DNA of 64,000 nt from Bacilli bacterium (GCA_017501465.1 JAFVWY010000001.1:59231-123230), one strand, 5' to 3'; positions 1-9,002 are shown, counted from the first letter of the stretch. A program made the numbers and translations. The notes: generated by a model from the sequence alone, not told the origin.

Positions 1-581
1 CACTCTTCTTCAATTGAACAATTTCCATCAACAATTCTAACTCTATCTTTAAATCTTTCTGCTAATTCTAAATATCCGTTATATACTTTTGTGTGAAAAT
101 CAATTTTTTCATGTTCTAATCTATCTAATTCTTTTTGATTAGCTTTTCTATTTAAACCAATTTGTGGATCAACAAGTAAATAAATTGTCAAATCAGGCAT
201 AAACCCTTCAGTTGCAAATTGATTCATATTTAACACATTATCAATGCCTAGACCTCTTGCAACACCTTGATAAGCTAAAGAAGAATCGATAAAACGGTCA
301 CACACAACCAATTTACCTTCGTTAATAGCCGGTATTACAGTTTCGCATAAATGTTGACGTCTACTTGCTGCATATAATAATGCTTCAGTTTTGTCATCCA
401 TTGCAATATTATCATTATCGAGAATTACTTCTCTAATTTTTTCTGCAACATAACTTCCTCCAGGTTCTCTAGAATAAATTACATCAATATCTAATTTAGC
501 TAATTCTTGTTTTAATGAAGCAATCACAGTAGATTTACCACTGCCATCGTTTCCTTCAATTGTTATAAATAAACCTTTCAT
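1..581 (-). CDS. tmk: Thymidylate kinase (dTMP kinase), partial, 3' end outside window
   Basis: Phosphorylates dTMP to dTDP in the cytoplasm for DNA synthesis. Only the first 193 codons are present; the C-terminal end runs off the left edge. The reading begins MKGLFITIEGNDGSGKST, a P-loop typical of thymidylate kinases, followed by a REPGG motif and a DRFIDSS motif (the family's DRY/F-x-x-S signature that positions dTMP). The ATG is preceded by a GAGG-like ribosome site and an extended -10 promoter that overlaps the region just past thiN. In Bacillus tmk lies with DNA-replication genes such as holB; that neighbourhood would be to the left and is not visible. Assignment is secure, length unknown. 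Confidence 0.95.
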   Translation of the reverse strand, partial: MKGLFITIEGNDGSGKSTVIASLKQELAKLDIDVIYSREPGGSYVAEKIREVILDNDNIAMDDKTEALLYAASRRQHLCETVIPAINEGKLVVCDRFIDSSLAYQGVARGLGIDNVLNMNQFATEGFMPDLTIYLLVDPQIGLNRKANQKELDRLEHEKIDFHTKVYNGYLELAERFKDRVRIVDGNCSIEEE

Positions 582-600
582 ATAAAACCTCACTATATAT

Positions 601-630
601 ATTATACCACATTTTTATTAATTCGGCTTT
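601..630 (-). promoter_or_regulatory. Probable tmk promoter (extended -10)
   Basis: On the minus strand TGGTATAAT (601-609) is a consensus extended -10 element about 20 bases upstream of the tmk ATG. No good -35 hexamer is seen at the right distance, which is tolerable for an extended -10 promoter. Confidence 0.5.
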
Positions 631-637
631 CTTTTAA

Positions 638-1249
638 TTAATTATTAATTGATGTTATGACTAACACAATACCATTATAAATTTTTAAGTATCCTTTTTT
701 AGATAAAGCCTCGTTATCGATACCTAGTGGAAAACTATTATTTAAAGTGTATTTTTCTAAATTGTATTTTAATCCTTTGATTGAAATCGTTGAAGATGGT
801 GAATAACTAAACACTGATATATATGAATATACTTCATCAAAATAATATTCATTATTTTCGGTTAATATAAAAACAGTAGAATTATTATCCATCATTTTAA
901 TATTAATTCCTTTTAAAGTGAAATTTACAAGTATTTGAATATTCGCAATTGTGTGTTCTAATCTTTTCCCCATACAACCCAAAAGAATAATCTCTTTATA
1001 TCCTCTTTTAATAGCTTCGCAAATTGCTACATATGTATCTGTTTCATTTTTCTCCTTTGGCAATACTATTTTTTCAACATCAATATTAGTGTCTTCCATT
1101 GAGTCAAAATCTCCGATCAAAAGGTTAACAGGTAAATTATATTCTTTCGCATATATATAACCGCCATCAACAGCAATAATAAAGTCATTTTTTTCAAAAC
1201 TAAAATTAGGATATGTGAACTCTCCAGCACCAATAATATAACACTTCAT
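638..1249 (-). CDS. thiN: Thiamine pyrophosphokinase
   Basis: Transfers pyrophosphate from ATP to thiamine to make the cofactor thiamine diphosphate. The 203-residue length fits the family. Visible signatures are the DGG near residue 28, GDFDS near residue 46, KNETDTY near residue 67 and the GCMGKRLEH stretch near residue 91 (the usual G-x-R-x-D-H with Glu replacing Asp). A GAGG ribosome site sits 8-9 bases before the ATG. It is transcribed alone from its own promoter and lies just upstream of tmk. The ECF transporter module 3 kb away could supply thiamine, but no thiamine-binding S subunit gene is visible here. Confidence 0.93.
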   Translation of the reverse strand: MKCYIIGAGEFTYPNFSFEKNDFIIAVDGGYIYAKEYNLPVNLLIGDFDSMEDTNIDVEKIVLPKEKNETDTYVAICEAIKRGYKEIILLGCMGKRLEHTIANIQILVNFTLKGINIKMMDNNSTVFILTENNEYYFDEVYSYISVFSYSPSSTISIKGLKYNLEKYTLNNSFPLGIDNEALSKKGYLKIYNGIVLVITSINN

Positions 1250-1268
1250 TTTTTTTACCTCTTTTTTT

Positions 1269-1297
1269 ATTATACTATATATATAAAACTAATACAA
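1269..1297 (-). promoter_or_regulatory. thiN promoter
   Basis: Minus strand reads TTGTAT (1292-1297), a 17-base spacer, then TATAAT (1269-1274), about 20 bases upstream of the thiN start. No riboswitch-like leader fits in so short a gap, so thiN is probably not controlled by a TPP riboswitch. Confidence 0.6.
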
Positions 1298-1310
1298 GAT
1301 ATTTTAAATT

Positions 1311-1344
1311 AAAAAAAAGATATTGTGGGTATCCACAATATCTT
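1311..1344 (-). terminator. Rho-independent terminator after the amidase lipoprotein gene
   Basis: A perfect 10-bp stem (GATATTGTGG at 1319-1328 with its complement at 1333-1342) with a 4-base loop is followed on the minus strand by a run of eight T. It begins directly after the stop codon of the lipoprotein gene. Confidence 0.9.
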
Positions 1345-3147
1345 TTATTTTTTAATTACTGTATCTAATGTATAAGTTGTTCCATCGATTGTTACTTGGA
1401 TTTGAACATTTTGTCCATCATCTAAACTAGTACAATCGTATATTCCTTTAGTTTCCATTTCAGTTAGATTAACAGAATAAGTAATTTCGTGATTAGCCAA
1501 AATAGTTTGAGATATATATTCTCTAGCTACTAATGTTAAATACTCGTACCATCTATAAGTCTTGATAATGATTTCAGGACAAGACTTCGCTTCATAGAAA
1601 TCAGAGTGTTGTTTCATATTCATCATACCTAGACCATATTTATTTAATAAACCAGCCATTAATCTGGCATTATTTTTCATTGACACTTCATAATTACCAT
1701 CAGAATTAACACACATTTCAATTCCTATTCCATTTCCATTTCCGGTTCCTGGATTACTACCATCTGTCGCATGCCATAATATATATGTATCTGGAAAACT
1801 TTGATATATAGAATGTTCATCAACTGTATAACACCATGATGCATCTCTTCCATCGTCTCTATAAGCTTGATTATATTGAAGATTTGCAAGAAGCAATGCA
1901 TCTCTACCAGCATAGGACATGCCAGTTTCATGAACAACTACCCATAACACATTATCATCATTAGGCATTACATAACCTTCATATAATAGTTGGTCTAATT
2001 TTTCTTGAGGTATGTCTGGTCTTTTAGTAGATGTAAATTTTCTATAACTAACTGGATTAGCCTCGTGATCAATTAATAAATCACTATTAATATCTGCTAA
2101 AGAACCATCATATAAAACAAGGTAGTCTTCTGTTGTTTTAGTAACTGTTTCTAAGAATGTTAAAATGTAATCAATATCTGAAATATCACTTGGTCTAGCG
2201 TCTAAATTAACATCATACAATTCCCAATGATATTCTGTACTACCAAATCTGACTTCAGCCATTAAATGAGTGGATTTAGCCTCTTTCGGTAAATGAAGAG
2301 TTGTATAATCATAAATTAAAGTAGGATCTTCAGCAATCCATCTAATTCTTCCACCATATAAAGGTAATTCAGTAGGTAGTTTAGTTCCTTCTTCTAATTT
2401 AGTATTTTTGAAGAAATCATTTATATATGTAGTCCATTTATCATATCTATCTGCATAGCTAATACCCATAGAGATAAACTCATATGTTTCAGTATATGAT
2501 TGATTATTTTTTGTAAGTTTTAATTGCATAGATACACTCTCATCATATTCATGATCAATTCGTTTACCATCATGTGTTAAAAATGCAGTATTTGAAGAAA
2601 CATACTCAATTTGAATTTCTTTATCGCCAGGATAACTAGTTAATAAACTAATATCCCCATTGTGTATGCCACTAGGCATTACACCATTTAAATAGTCAGC
2701 AACCTTTTTAAAATATGAAGTTAACTCTTGATGCACAGTGATTTTTTTTGTAAAATGATGTCCTGCAATTACTATATCTAAATTAACAGTTCTATGTGCA
2801 AAACTTTCCGCCATAATTACTTCAAATTCATCATTAAAATATTTTTTTTGATCAACAGCATAGTCAATAGAAACATCATTTACAACTTTAGGTAAATTTA
2901 ATTTATTACCAACATATACAGTTGATTGAATGGTAGATTCAAAAGAATTATATATATTTTGAGCCTGTTCATATGTTAAACTTTGCATACCTTCGGTAGC
3001 TCCACATTCACATTTACCATCAATAAATTCATGTGTATGATCATTACTTCCATTATCACAACCAAAAATAAAAGTACAGCTAAATATTACTCCTACTAAA
3101 AATATATATGTCATAATGTGTTTAATTTTTGTTTGCATATTATTCAC
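1345..3147 (-). CDS. Secreted lipoprotein with C-terminal N-acetylmuramoyl-L-alanine amidase (Amidase_2/PGRP-type) domain
   Basis: A 600-residue exported protein. Residues 1-30 form a lipoprotein signal ending in a FIFGC lipobox, so Cys30 is probably lipidated. A short HTHEF...CECG motif follows (about residues 37-50) and is shared with the nuclease lipoprotein at 60.0 kb. Residues 55-390 look like all-beta extracytoplasmic repeats with no family I can name. The C-terminal third resembles Amidase_2: His406 in VVVHET, WHA with His459, GIGIEM, then QHSDF with His514 and SCP with Cys523, which fit the His-His-Cys zinc site of T7-lysozyme-like amidases. The likely role is peptidoglycan cleavage or remodelling at the cell surface. 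It stands alone between its own promoter and terminator, where rplM-rpsI would follow truA in Bacillus. The amidase call is good; substrate is inferred. Confidence 0.8.
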   Translation of the reverse strand: MNNMQTKIKHIMTYIFLVGVIFSCTFIFGCDNGSNDHTHEFIDGKCECGATEGMQSLTYEQAQNIYNSFESTIQSTVYVGNKLNLPKVVNDVSIDYAVDQKKYFNDEFEVIMAESFAHRTVNLDIVIAGHHFTKKITVHQELTSYFKKVADYLNGVMPSGIHNGDISLLTSYPGDKEIQIEYVSSNTAFLTHDGKRIDHEYDESVSMQLKLTKNNQSYTETYEFISMGISYADRYDKWTTYINDFFKNTKLEEGTKLPTELPLYGGRIRWIAEDPTLIYDYTTLHLPKEAKSTHLMAEVRFGSTEYHWELYDVNLDARPSDISDIDYILTFLETVTKTTEDYLVLYDGSLADINSDLLIDHEANPVSYRKFTSTKRPDIPQEKLDQLLYEGYVMPNDDNVLWVVVHETGMSYAGRDALLLANLQYNQAYRDDGRDASWCYTVDEHSIYQSFPDTYILWHATDGSNPGTGNGNGIGIEMCVNSDGNYEVSMKNNARLMAGLLNKYGLGMMNMKQHSDFYEAKSCPEIIIKTYRWYEYLTLVAREYISQTILANHEITYSVNLTEMETKGIYDCTSLDDGQNVQIQVTIDGTTYTLDTVIKK

Positions 3148-3156
3148 CTCAATATA

Positions 3157-3186
3157 ATTATAACATTTTGACGAATTTTGTCAAAA
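3157..3186 (-). promoter_or_regulatory. Promoter of amidase lipoprotein gene with overlapping inverted repeat
   Basis: Minus strand TTGACA (3179-3184), 16-base spacer, TATAAT (3157-3162). An inverted repeat TTTTGAC/GTCAAAA (3066-type arms at 3166-3172 and 3180-3186, 7-base centre) covers the -35 and most of the spacer, a plausible repressor operator. Confidence 0.65.
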
Positions 3187-3192
3187 TAAACA

Positions 3193-3226
3193 AAAAAAAG
3201 AATAGAATATTTATTCTATTCTTCTT
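3193..3226 (-). terminator. Rho-independent terminator after truA
   Basis: AAGAATAGAAT / ATTCTATTCTT form an 11-bp stem around a short AT loop, with the minus strand continuing into a T-run. The stem overlaps the truA stop codon and ends the ecf-truA transcript. Confidence 0.85.
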
Positions 3227-3950
3227 CATAATAAACCTTCCATAAATATAATCCATGGGCAGGAGCAACATATGGAGCAAATTTTCTATCACATCCATCA
3301 ATCACTTCTTTAATATAACTAGGATCAAATTTACCTTCTCCAACTTTTAACATCAATGCAATAATTATTCGCACCATGTTATACATAAAACCATTCCCAA
3401 CAATTCTAAATTCTAAAATATCATCATTCACAATTAAATCAAAAGATTCAATTGTTCTTACTGTATTTTTAATTAAATGATTTTTAGAAAAGGACTTAAA
3501 ATCATGTGTTCCTTTAACAAATGTCATTGCTTCTTTTATTTTTTCAATATTAATTCTATTATGAAAGTAATGTAAATATTTAGATTTCATTGGACAAAAC
3601 TCCCCAATAGAAACGAAATATCGATACTCCTTTTTTATAGCATGAACCCTTGAATGAAAGTTGTCATCAACATATTGTACTTCTTTAATATATATACTAG
3701 GATACAGTTTTTTATTTAAAATCTTTTTTAAATTTTTTTCAGGAACTATTTGAGGGGAATCAAAATGTACAACTTGTCCTACTGCATGTACTCCTGCATC
3801 TGTACGCCCAGCCCCTTTAATAACAACTTCTGTTTTTAAGATTTCTGTTAAAACAATTTCTAAAGTTTCTTGAACTGAATTATAATTTTTTTGTCTTTGA
3901 AAGCCATGAAAACAACTACCATCATATGAAATTATTAATTTATATCTCAT
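3216..3950 (-). CDS. truA: tRNA pseudouridine synthase A
   Basis: Isomerises uridines 38-40 in the anticodon stem-loop of tRNAs. The start is set at MRYKLIISYDGS because a GAGG ribosome site precedes this ATG; a longer reading upstream has no support. The protein is then 244 residues, normal for TruA. The catalytic block GRTDAGVHA near residue 55 contains the essential Asp, and GNGFMYNMVRI near the C-terminus is the conserved TruA signature. The start codon overlaps the ecfT stop by one base, so translation is probably coupled. The ecf-truA order matches Bacillus, but rplM-rpsI do not follow. Confidence 0.96.
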   Translation of the reverse strand: MRYKLIISYDGSCFHGFQRQKNYNSVQETLEIVLTEILKTEVVIKGAGRTDAGVHAVGQVVHFDSPQIVPEKNLKKILNKKLYPSIYIKEVQYVDDNFHSRVHAIKKEYRYFVSIGEFCPMKSKYLHYFHNRINIEKIKEAMTFVKGTHDFKSFSKNHLIKNTVRTIESFDLIVNDDILEFRIVGNGFMYNMVRIIIALMLKVGEGKFDPSYIKEVIDGCDRKFAPYVAPAHGLYLWKVYYEEE

Positions 3951-4924
3951 TATAAAATCCTCAATAATATATATGTTGTAAAGATTCCTACGAAAATAAA
4001 TAACCAAATAAAATCACTAAACTGTAATTTCATCTCATTTAATTTAGTTCTTTTCTCGCCAGGTATATATCCTCTTGCCTCCATTGCGATGGCAAGTTCA
4101 TCAGCTTTTTTAAAAGAAACAACAAACATAGGTACTAACAAAGATATAATTTGTACTACTTTGGCTTTTAAGTTTCCCTCATTAAAATCTACTCCTCTTG
4201 ATGCTTGTGCTTTTAATATTTTATCAGCCTCTAAAAATAAAGTAGGTATAAATCTTAATGCAATAGAAACCATCATAGCAAATACACTAGTTTTAATATG
4301 TAAAAGTTCAAGTGGCTTTAATAATGACTCAATAGCGTTATTTAATTCTGTTGGTTTTGTTGTTAAAGTAAGGATAGTTGTAAATAGAATTAAAGTCAAA
4401 ACTCTTAAAATAATAAATGATCCACTAATCAAGCCTTCTTCATATATAGAAAGTTTAATAGTGTTTTGATTTAAAATAGCCCCGTGCATTGGTAATCCTA
4501 ATATATATATTATTAATACAGTTGTTAATACGAAGAAAATAAATTTCATCGGTAAATATTTTCTTATTAATAGATAAATAGCTGCAATAAACGAAGCTAC
4601 TACTATATTATTCCAAGTGAATTTGAAATAATGTATATATATAACAGTTCCATTGTTTCTAAATATAACCTGAAATACAAAAGCAAAAACAAGTAAAAAA
4701 ACAATTGATTTTAAACTTTTTAAATATTTCGAAAGTTGTACTTTTGTTAAAAGTATCAAAATTAATGCAAAAACTAATAGAGCTCCTAATAAATAAAAAT
4801 TATTAGTAGGAACTAAAAAGATAGTAATCATGAATAATATTGTGCCAATAATTTTAATTCTAGCATCCATTTTATGAATTATACTGTTTGTATTAACAAA
4901 TTGACCAAAAGCTATTTTATTCAT
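3950..4924 (-). CDS. ecfT: Energy-coupling factor transporter transmembrane subunit EcfT
   Basis: Integral membrane coupling subunit of the ECF vitamin importers. It links the two ATPases to interchangeable substrate-binding S components. About 6-8 hydrophobic segments are visible, with the two short cytoplasmic coupling motifs recognisable as ILKAQASRGVDF and ELAIAMEARGY (the Ala-Arg-Gly signatures that contact the ATPases). At 324 residues it is longer than Bacillus EcfT (about 265), mostly through added hydrophobic segments in the middle. It overlaps ecfA2 by 8 bases. No S-component gene is present in the window. Confidence 0.93.
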   Translation of the reverse strand: MNKIAFGQFVNTNSIIHKMDARIKIIGTILFMITIFLVPTNNFYLLGALLVFALILILLTKVQLSKYLKSLKSIVFLLVFAFVFQVIFRNNGTVIYIHYFKFTWNNIVVASFIAAIYLLIRKYLPMKFIFFVLTTVLIIYILGLPMHGAILNQNTIKLSIYEEGLISGSFIILRVLTLILFTTILTLTTKPTELNNAIESLLKPLELLHIKTSVFAMMVSIALRFIPTLFLEADKILKAQASRGVDFNEGNLKAKVVQIISLLVPMFVVSFKKADELAIAMEARGYIPGEKRTKLNEMKLQFSDFIWLFIFVGIFTTYILLRIL

Positions 4925-5768
4925 TTAAATCACCTGTAATACAATCATATAATTCATCTAAAGTTAAAGGTACTGATTTATAATTAATTTTACCAGCCGC
5001 TTTTAAATTTTCAGCAACTCTAGATATATATGGTAAATCTAAATTCATACTTTGTAACATAGTTTTATTATTAAATAAATCTATTGGTTTTCCATCAAAA
5101 ACTATATTACCTTCTTTTAAAACAATACTTCTATTAGAATAATTAGCAACTATATTCATATCATGTGTAATAATTATAATTGTTTTGTGTGTTTCTTTAT
5201 GAATTTTATCTAGTAAAGATAAAAGTTCTTTTTTTCCTTTAGGATCTAATCCTACTGTTGGTTCATCAAATATTAAAATATCTGGATTACTTGCTAATAT
5301 GCCAGCAATAGCCACTTTTCTTTTTTGTCCACCACTTAAATTAAATGGCGCTCTTTCTAATAAATCATCACTGATACCTATAAGTTTTGCAGTATCCAAG
5401 GCTTGTTGTTTTGCTTGTTCCATATTTAAACCAAAATTAACTGGTCCAAACATTATGTCTTTTAGCACTGTTTCTTCAAATAATTGATACTCTGGAAATT
5501 GGAAAACTAATCCTATTCTTTTTCTAATTTCTTTAAGTGGTTGATTTCTTTTTTGTTTTATTTCTTGATTAAAGATAGTTAGACTACCACTAGTTGGTAA
5601 AATTAATGCATTCATTAATTGAACTAATGTAGACTTTCCGCTGCCTGTGTGACCTAAAATAGTAATAAATTCATTTTCTTTTGAAATTGTTAAGTTAATA
5701 TCATTAAGTGTATTTATTTTTTGTTTCTTATCATATTTAAAATTTACATGTTGAAAGTTAATGTCCAT
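4917..5768 (-). CDS. ecfA2: Energy-coupling factor transporter ATPase EcfA2
   Basis: One of two cytoplasmic ATPases that power ECF vitamin uptake. Visible motifs are Walker A GHTGSGKST near residue 40, Q-loop FQFPEYQLFE, signature NLSGGQKRKVAIAG, Walker B ILIFDEPTVGLDP and the switch His in ITHDM. The FPEYQLF Q-loop is typical of EcfA2 rather than EcfA1. Its 283 residues are normal. It overlaps ecfA1 by 25 bases, indicating one transcript and coupled translation. Confidence 0.94.
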   Translation of the reverse strand: MDINFQHVNFKYDKKQKINTLNDINLTISKENEFITILGHTGSGKSTLVQLMNALILPTSGSLTIFNQEIKQKRNQPLKEIRKRIGLVFQFPEYQLFEETVLKDIMFGPVNFGLNMEQAKQQALDTAKLIGISDDLLERAPFNLSGGQKRKVAIAGILASNPDILIFDEPTVGLDPKGKKELLSLLDKIHKETHKTIIIITHDMNIVANYSNRSIVLKEGNIVFDGKPIDLFNNKTMLQSMNLDLPYISRVAENLKAAGKINYKSVPLTLDELYDCITGDLNE

Positions 5769-6544
5769 AAATCACTCACTATACTTTCATATTTTGAATC
5801 ACTTAACTTATTAATTAACTTAACAGTTTCAATAGTATCAAGACCTGCTTCATTTAATAAAGACTCATTAAATAAAATATCTTTAGGTTTTCCTTGAGCA
5901 ACAATTGTTCCATTATTTATTACCAAAACATTATCACTATATAAAATCTCTTCAATGTTATGAGTGATGCTTATAATCGTTTTAGAGGCCTGTTTTTTAA
6001 GCATTTTCAGCGTTTTATTGATTTCATCAACTCCTATAGGGTCTAACATAGAAGTTGCCTCATCAAATATAACCATTTCAGTTTCCATTGCTAAAACACC
6101 AGCTATAGCAACCCTTTGTTTTTGTCCACCACTTAAATTTTCCGGATTATGATTTAAGAAGTTATTCATATGAACCAATTTAGAATACTTATCGATTAGT
6201 GTTATCATTTCATTTCTTTCGATTTGTTTGTTTTCTAAACCAAAAGCAATATCATCTTTTACAGTCAAACCAACAAATTGATTATCAGGGTTTTGAAAAA
6301 TAATACCCATTTGACATCTAAAGTCATTAATGTTATCTTCAGTTACTAATGTATTATTTATATATATTTCGCCAGATAATGGTGTTAATATCCCCATAAT
6401 TAATTTAGTAATAGTACTTTTCCCACTACCGTTTGGACCGATGATAGAAGTCATTTCACCAGAATTAATGACAAAAGAAATATCAGTCAACAAATCACAA
6501 TCATCCTCATATTTGAAAGTAACATTTCTAAATTCAATTTTCAC
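5744..6544 (-). CDS. ecfA1: Energy-coupling factor transporter ATPase EcfA1
   Basis: Partner ATPase in the ECF vitamin transporter. Motifs: Walker A GPNGSGKST, Q-loop FQNPDNQFVG, signature NLSGGQKQRVAIAG, Walker B MVIFDEATSMLDP and ITHN. The FQNPDNQ Q-loop is the EcfA1 type. I set the start at the GTG giving (M)KIEFRNVTF, because AAGGAGG lies 8 bases upstream; an earlier GTG overlaps that ribosome site and is unlikely. This is the first gene of the ecfA1-ecfA2-ecfT-truA operon, with its own promoter after the rplQ terminator. Confidence 0.93.
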   Translation of the reverse strand: MKIEFRNVTFKYEDDCDLLTDISFVINSGEMTSIIGPNGSGKSTITKLIMGILTPLSGEIYINNTLVTEDNINDFRCQMGIIFQNPDNQFVGLTVKDDIAFGLENKQIERNEMITLIDKYSKLVHMNNFLNHNPENLSGGQKQRVAIAGVLAMETEMVIFDEATSMLDPIGVDEINKTLKMLKKQASKTIISITHNIEEILYSDNVLVINNGTIVAQGKPKDILFNESLLNEAGLDTIETVKLINKLSDSKYESIVSDLWTLTFNM

Positions 6545-6572
6545 ATGAATCACCTCCTTCTTTACTTTTTAT

Positions 6573-6601
6573 ATTTTATCACTTTTTATTAAAAATTGCA
6601 A
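6573..6601 (-). promoter_or_regulatory. ecfA1 operon promoter
   Basis: Minus strand TTGCAA (6596-6601), 17-base spacer, TAAAAT (6573-6578), about 30 bases before the ecfA1 ribosome site. Confidence 0.65.
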
Positions 6602-6611
6602 GAATATATTT

Positions 6612-6645
6612 AAAACAAAAAGAGCCATAAAGGCTCTTTTAAATT
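6612..6645 (-). terminator. Terminator of the S10-spc-alpha super-operon
   Basis: AAAAGAGCC (6618-6626) pairs with GGCTCTTTT (6632-6640) around a 5-base loop and runs into TTTTGTTTT on the minus strand. It separates rplQ from the ecfA1 promoter, although some readthrough may occur. Confidence 0.88.
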
Positions 6646-6661
6646 TTTATAGTTATTTATT

Positions 6662-7024
6662 TTACACCCATTCGATGATTGCCATTGCAGCAGCATCGCC
6701 ACGACGTGGTTCTAATTTTAATACTCTTGTATAACCACCGTTACGTTCTTGATATTTAGGTGCAATTTCAGAAAATAATTTTTGAATTGCGAATTGTCCA
6801 TCTTCAGCTTTTTCAAAACGAACAAATTTAGCAGCTTGTCTGCGAGCAGCTAATGTGCCTTTTTTACCTAAAGTAACCATCTTATCAGCAATAACTTTAA
6901 GATCTTTTGCTTTAGCTTCAGTAGTTTCAATTCGACCATTAATAATTAAATCTGTTACTAGGTCGCGGAATAAAGCTTTTCTTTGAGAACCTTTGCGACC
7001 AAATGTACGATAACCCATTGACAT
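6662..7024 (-). CDS. rplQ: 50S ribosomal protein L17
   Basis: Large-subunit protein near the peptide exit tunnel. The N-terminal [19 protein letters not shown] block is the L17 signature, and the length of 120 residues is normal. The first ATG has GGAG 7 bases upstream and is preferred over the second Met two codons later. Last gene of the alpha operon, directly before its terminator. Confidence 0.97.
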   Translation of the reverse strand: MSMGYRTFGRKGSQRKALFRDLVTDLIINGRIETTEAKAKDLKVIADKMVTLGKKGTLAARRQAAKFVRFEKAEDGQFAIQKLFSEIAPKYQERNGGYTRVLKLEPRRGDAAAMAIIEWV

Positions 7025-7043
7025 ATTAATAATCTCCTTTTAT

Positions 7044-8165
7044 TTATTCATTTCCATCAGAAAAATCTTCATTGTCATCTTCTACGTCTTCATCAAATAA
7101 ATGGAAACCTTCAGAATTTTTTAAAGATAAACCAATTTCATTTAATTTTTGAACAACTTCTTTTAAAGATTTGCGTCCTAAATTACGAACTTTCATCATT
7201 TCTTCCTCTGTTTTTTGTGTTAATTCACCAACAGTATTGATGTTTGCACGTTTTAAACAATTATAAGAACGAACTGATAAATCTAAATCTTCTATCTTTT
7301 GATCTAATTTTTTATTTGCTGGTTTTTCTTCTGTTTGAACCATGAATTCTTTTTCTCTGATATATTCGTTTAATCCAACGATAACATTAAAGTGTTCAGA
7401 TAAGAATTTTGCTGCAAGTGAAATTGCGTTTGTTGGAACAATACTACCGTTTGTCCAAACTTCTAAAGTTAATTTATCACAGTTAAAATTATCTTGATAA
7501 CGAGTTTTAACAACTTCATAACGACATTTTTTAACTGGTGTAAAGATTGAATCAATTGGAATTAAACCGATAATTCTGCTGTTTCCTTCTCTACAAAATA
7601 CTTTATTTTCATCAGCATTAACATAACCAACACCTTTTCTAATACGAATAGTCATAACAACTTTTGCACCAGGTGCTAATGTAGCAAGGTGTTCTTCTTC
7701 ATTTACAACTGTAACTTGTGGTTGATATCCTGATTCCGCATCAGGTAAAACTTCAACAAAGTTTAAATTAATATCTTTTGCTTTAATACAAATTTCTTCA
7801 TTATTTTCAACTGGGTTTTCAATTTCAACTGTTGATTCATATACTCTTTCATCAACATTAAAATCACCCACTTTGTCTTCTTCTTCGTTAATAGTGAAAA
7901 CAACTTTTTTAAGATTCAAAATGATTTCAGTAACATCTTCTCTAACACCGGGAACTGTGCTAAATTCATGTTCGATACCATTAATGGAAACTGCAACTGC
8001 TGCAGCACCAGGAAGTGATGATAATAACACTCTCCGTAATGAATTACCTAATGTTTGACCATATCCTCTTTCAAGAGGTTCTACATATAATTTGCAATAG
8101 TCTTTTTCTGAACTATATTGTTCATCGATTTCTAAATTAGGTCTAATGAAATCTAATTTTTTCAT
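7044..8165 (-). CDS. rpoA: DNA-directed RNA polymerase subunit alpha
   Basis: Scaffolds RNA polymerase assembly and contacts promoter UP elements and activators. The N-terminal domain shows the dimerisation motif YGQTLGNSLRRVLLSSLPGAA. The C-terminal domain shows the helix-hairpin-helix region NINTVGELTQKTEEEMMKVRNLGRKSLKEV. At 373 residues it is about 55 longer than B. subtilis alpha (314). Extra length comes from a loop in the second NTD domain (about residues 90-185) and an acidic C-terminal tail rich in Asp and Glu. Lies between rpsK and rplQ as in most Bacillota. Confidence 0.97.
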   Translation of the reverse strand: MKKLDFIRPNLEIDEQYSSEKDYCKLYVEPLERGYGQTLGNSLRRVLLSSLPGAAAVAVSINGIEHEFSTVPGVREDVTEIILNLKKVVFTINEEEDKVGDFNVDERVYESTVEIENPVENNEEICIKAKDINLNFVEVLPDAESGYQPQVTVVNEEEHLATLAPGAKVVMTIRIRKGVGYVNADENKVFCREGNSRIIGLIPIDSIFTPVKKCRYEVVKTRYQDNFNCDKLTLEVWTNGSIVPTNAISLAAKFLSEHFNVIVGLNEYIREKEFMVQTEEKPANKKLDQKIEDLDLSVRSYNCLKRANINTVGELTQKTEEEMMKVRNLGRKSLKEVVQKLNEIGLSLKNSEGFHLFDEDVEDDNEDFSDGNE

Positions 8166-8219
8166 TTATTTTCCCTCCTGTAAATGAAACATGTATTTTA
8201 ATTAAATAAAATAAGATTA

Positions 8220-8606
8220 TTATCCACGAGGTCTCTTTGGTGGACGACATCCATTGTGTGGAACTGGTGTAACATCTTGAATAGATGTAATTTGTAAACC
8301 AGCAACTTGTAATGAACGGATCGCAGCTTCACGACCAGGACCTGGACCTTTTACAACAACTTCAACTTTAGCCATACCATTTTCCATAGCAGCTTTTGCA
8401 GCAGCTTCAGATGCCATTTGAGCAGCAAATGGTGTAGACTTTTTACTACCTTTGAAACCAACAGCACCAGCTGCGCTCCAAGATACTACATTTCCATTTG
8501 GATCAGTAATTGTAATAATTGTATTATTGAATGTTGAATGAATATGTGCTACCCCTGAAGGTATATTCTTTTTAACACGACGTTTACGAACAACTTTTTT
8601 AGCCAT
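8220..8606 (-). CDS. rpsK: 30S ribosomal protein S11
   Basis: Platform protein of the small subunit that contacts 16S rRNA near the mRNA exit. The conserved [16 protein letters not shown] block near the N-terminus and the C-terminal [18 protein letters not shown] identify S11. 128 residues is the usual length. Sits 12 bases after rpsM with its own Shine-Dalgarno site. Confidence 0.98.
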   Translation of the reverse strand: MAKKVVRKRRVKKNIPSGVAHIHSTFNNTIITITDPNGNVVSWSAAGAVGFKGSKKSTPFAAQMASEAAAKAAMENGMAKVEVVVKGPGPGREAAIRSLQVAGLQITSIQDVTPVPHNGCRPPKRPRG

Positions 8607-8618
8607 ATCCTCATCCTC

Positions 8619-8984
8619 CTATTTCTTCTTATTAGCTACAGTCTTAGCTGGGCCTTTACGAGTACGAGCATTAGTTCTAGTTCTTTGTCCTCTTACAGGT
8701 AAACCTTTACGATGACGAAGACCACGGTAACTACCAATTTCCATTAAACGTTTAATGTTTAATGCAACGTCTCTTCTTAAATCACCTTCAACATTGTACT
8801 TAGCTATTTCTTGACGAATTCTTGTTAATTCATCTTCTGTTAAATTTTTTACGCGCTTTTCTGGATCAACACCAGCATCAGCTAAAATCTTTTGAGCAGT
8901 AGGTCTGCCAATACCATAAATATAAGTTAATGATATTTCTATATGTTTATCATTAGGAATATCAACACCTGCTATACGAGCCAT
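8619..8984 (-). CDS. rpsM: 30S ribosomal protein S13
   Basis: Head protein of the small subunit, contacting 23S rRNA and L5 across the subunit bridge. [19 protein letters not shown] at the N-terminus, the [17 protein letters not shown] block and the basic tail ending in KKK are diagnostic. 121 residues is normal. Confidence 0.98.
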   Translation of the reverse strand: MARIAGVDIPNDKHIEISLTYIYGIGRPTAQKILADAGVDPEKRVKNLTEDELTRIRQEIAKYNVEGDLRRDVALNIKRLMEIGSYRGLRHRKGLPVRGQRTRTNARTRKGPAKTVANKKK

Positions 8985-9002
8985 ATTTCAGCTTTCCTCC
9001 TA

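Noticed and set aside
6544..6553. Upstream GTG start for ecfA1, and similar upstream starts for adk (GTG) and asnS (TTG)
   Set aside because: In each case the upstream codon overlaps the Shine-Dalgarno sequence that serves the downstream start.
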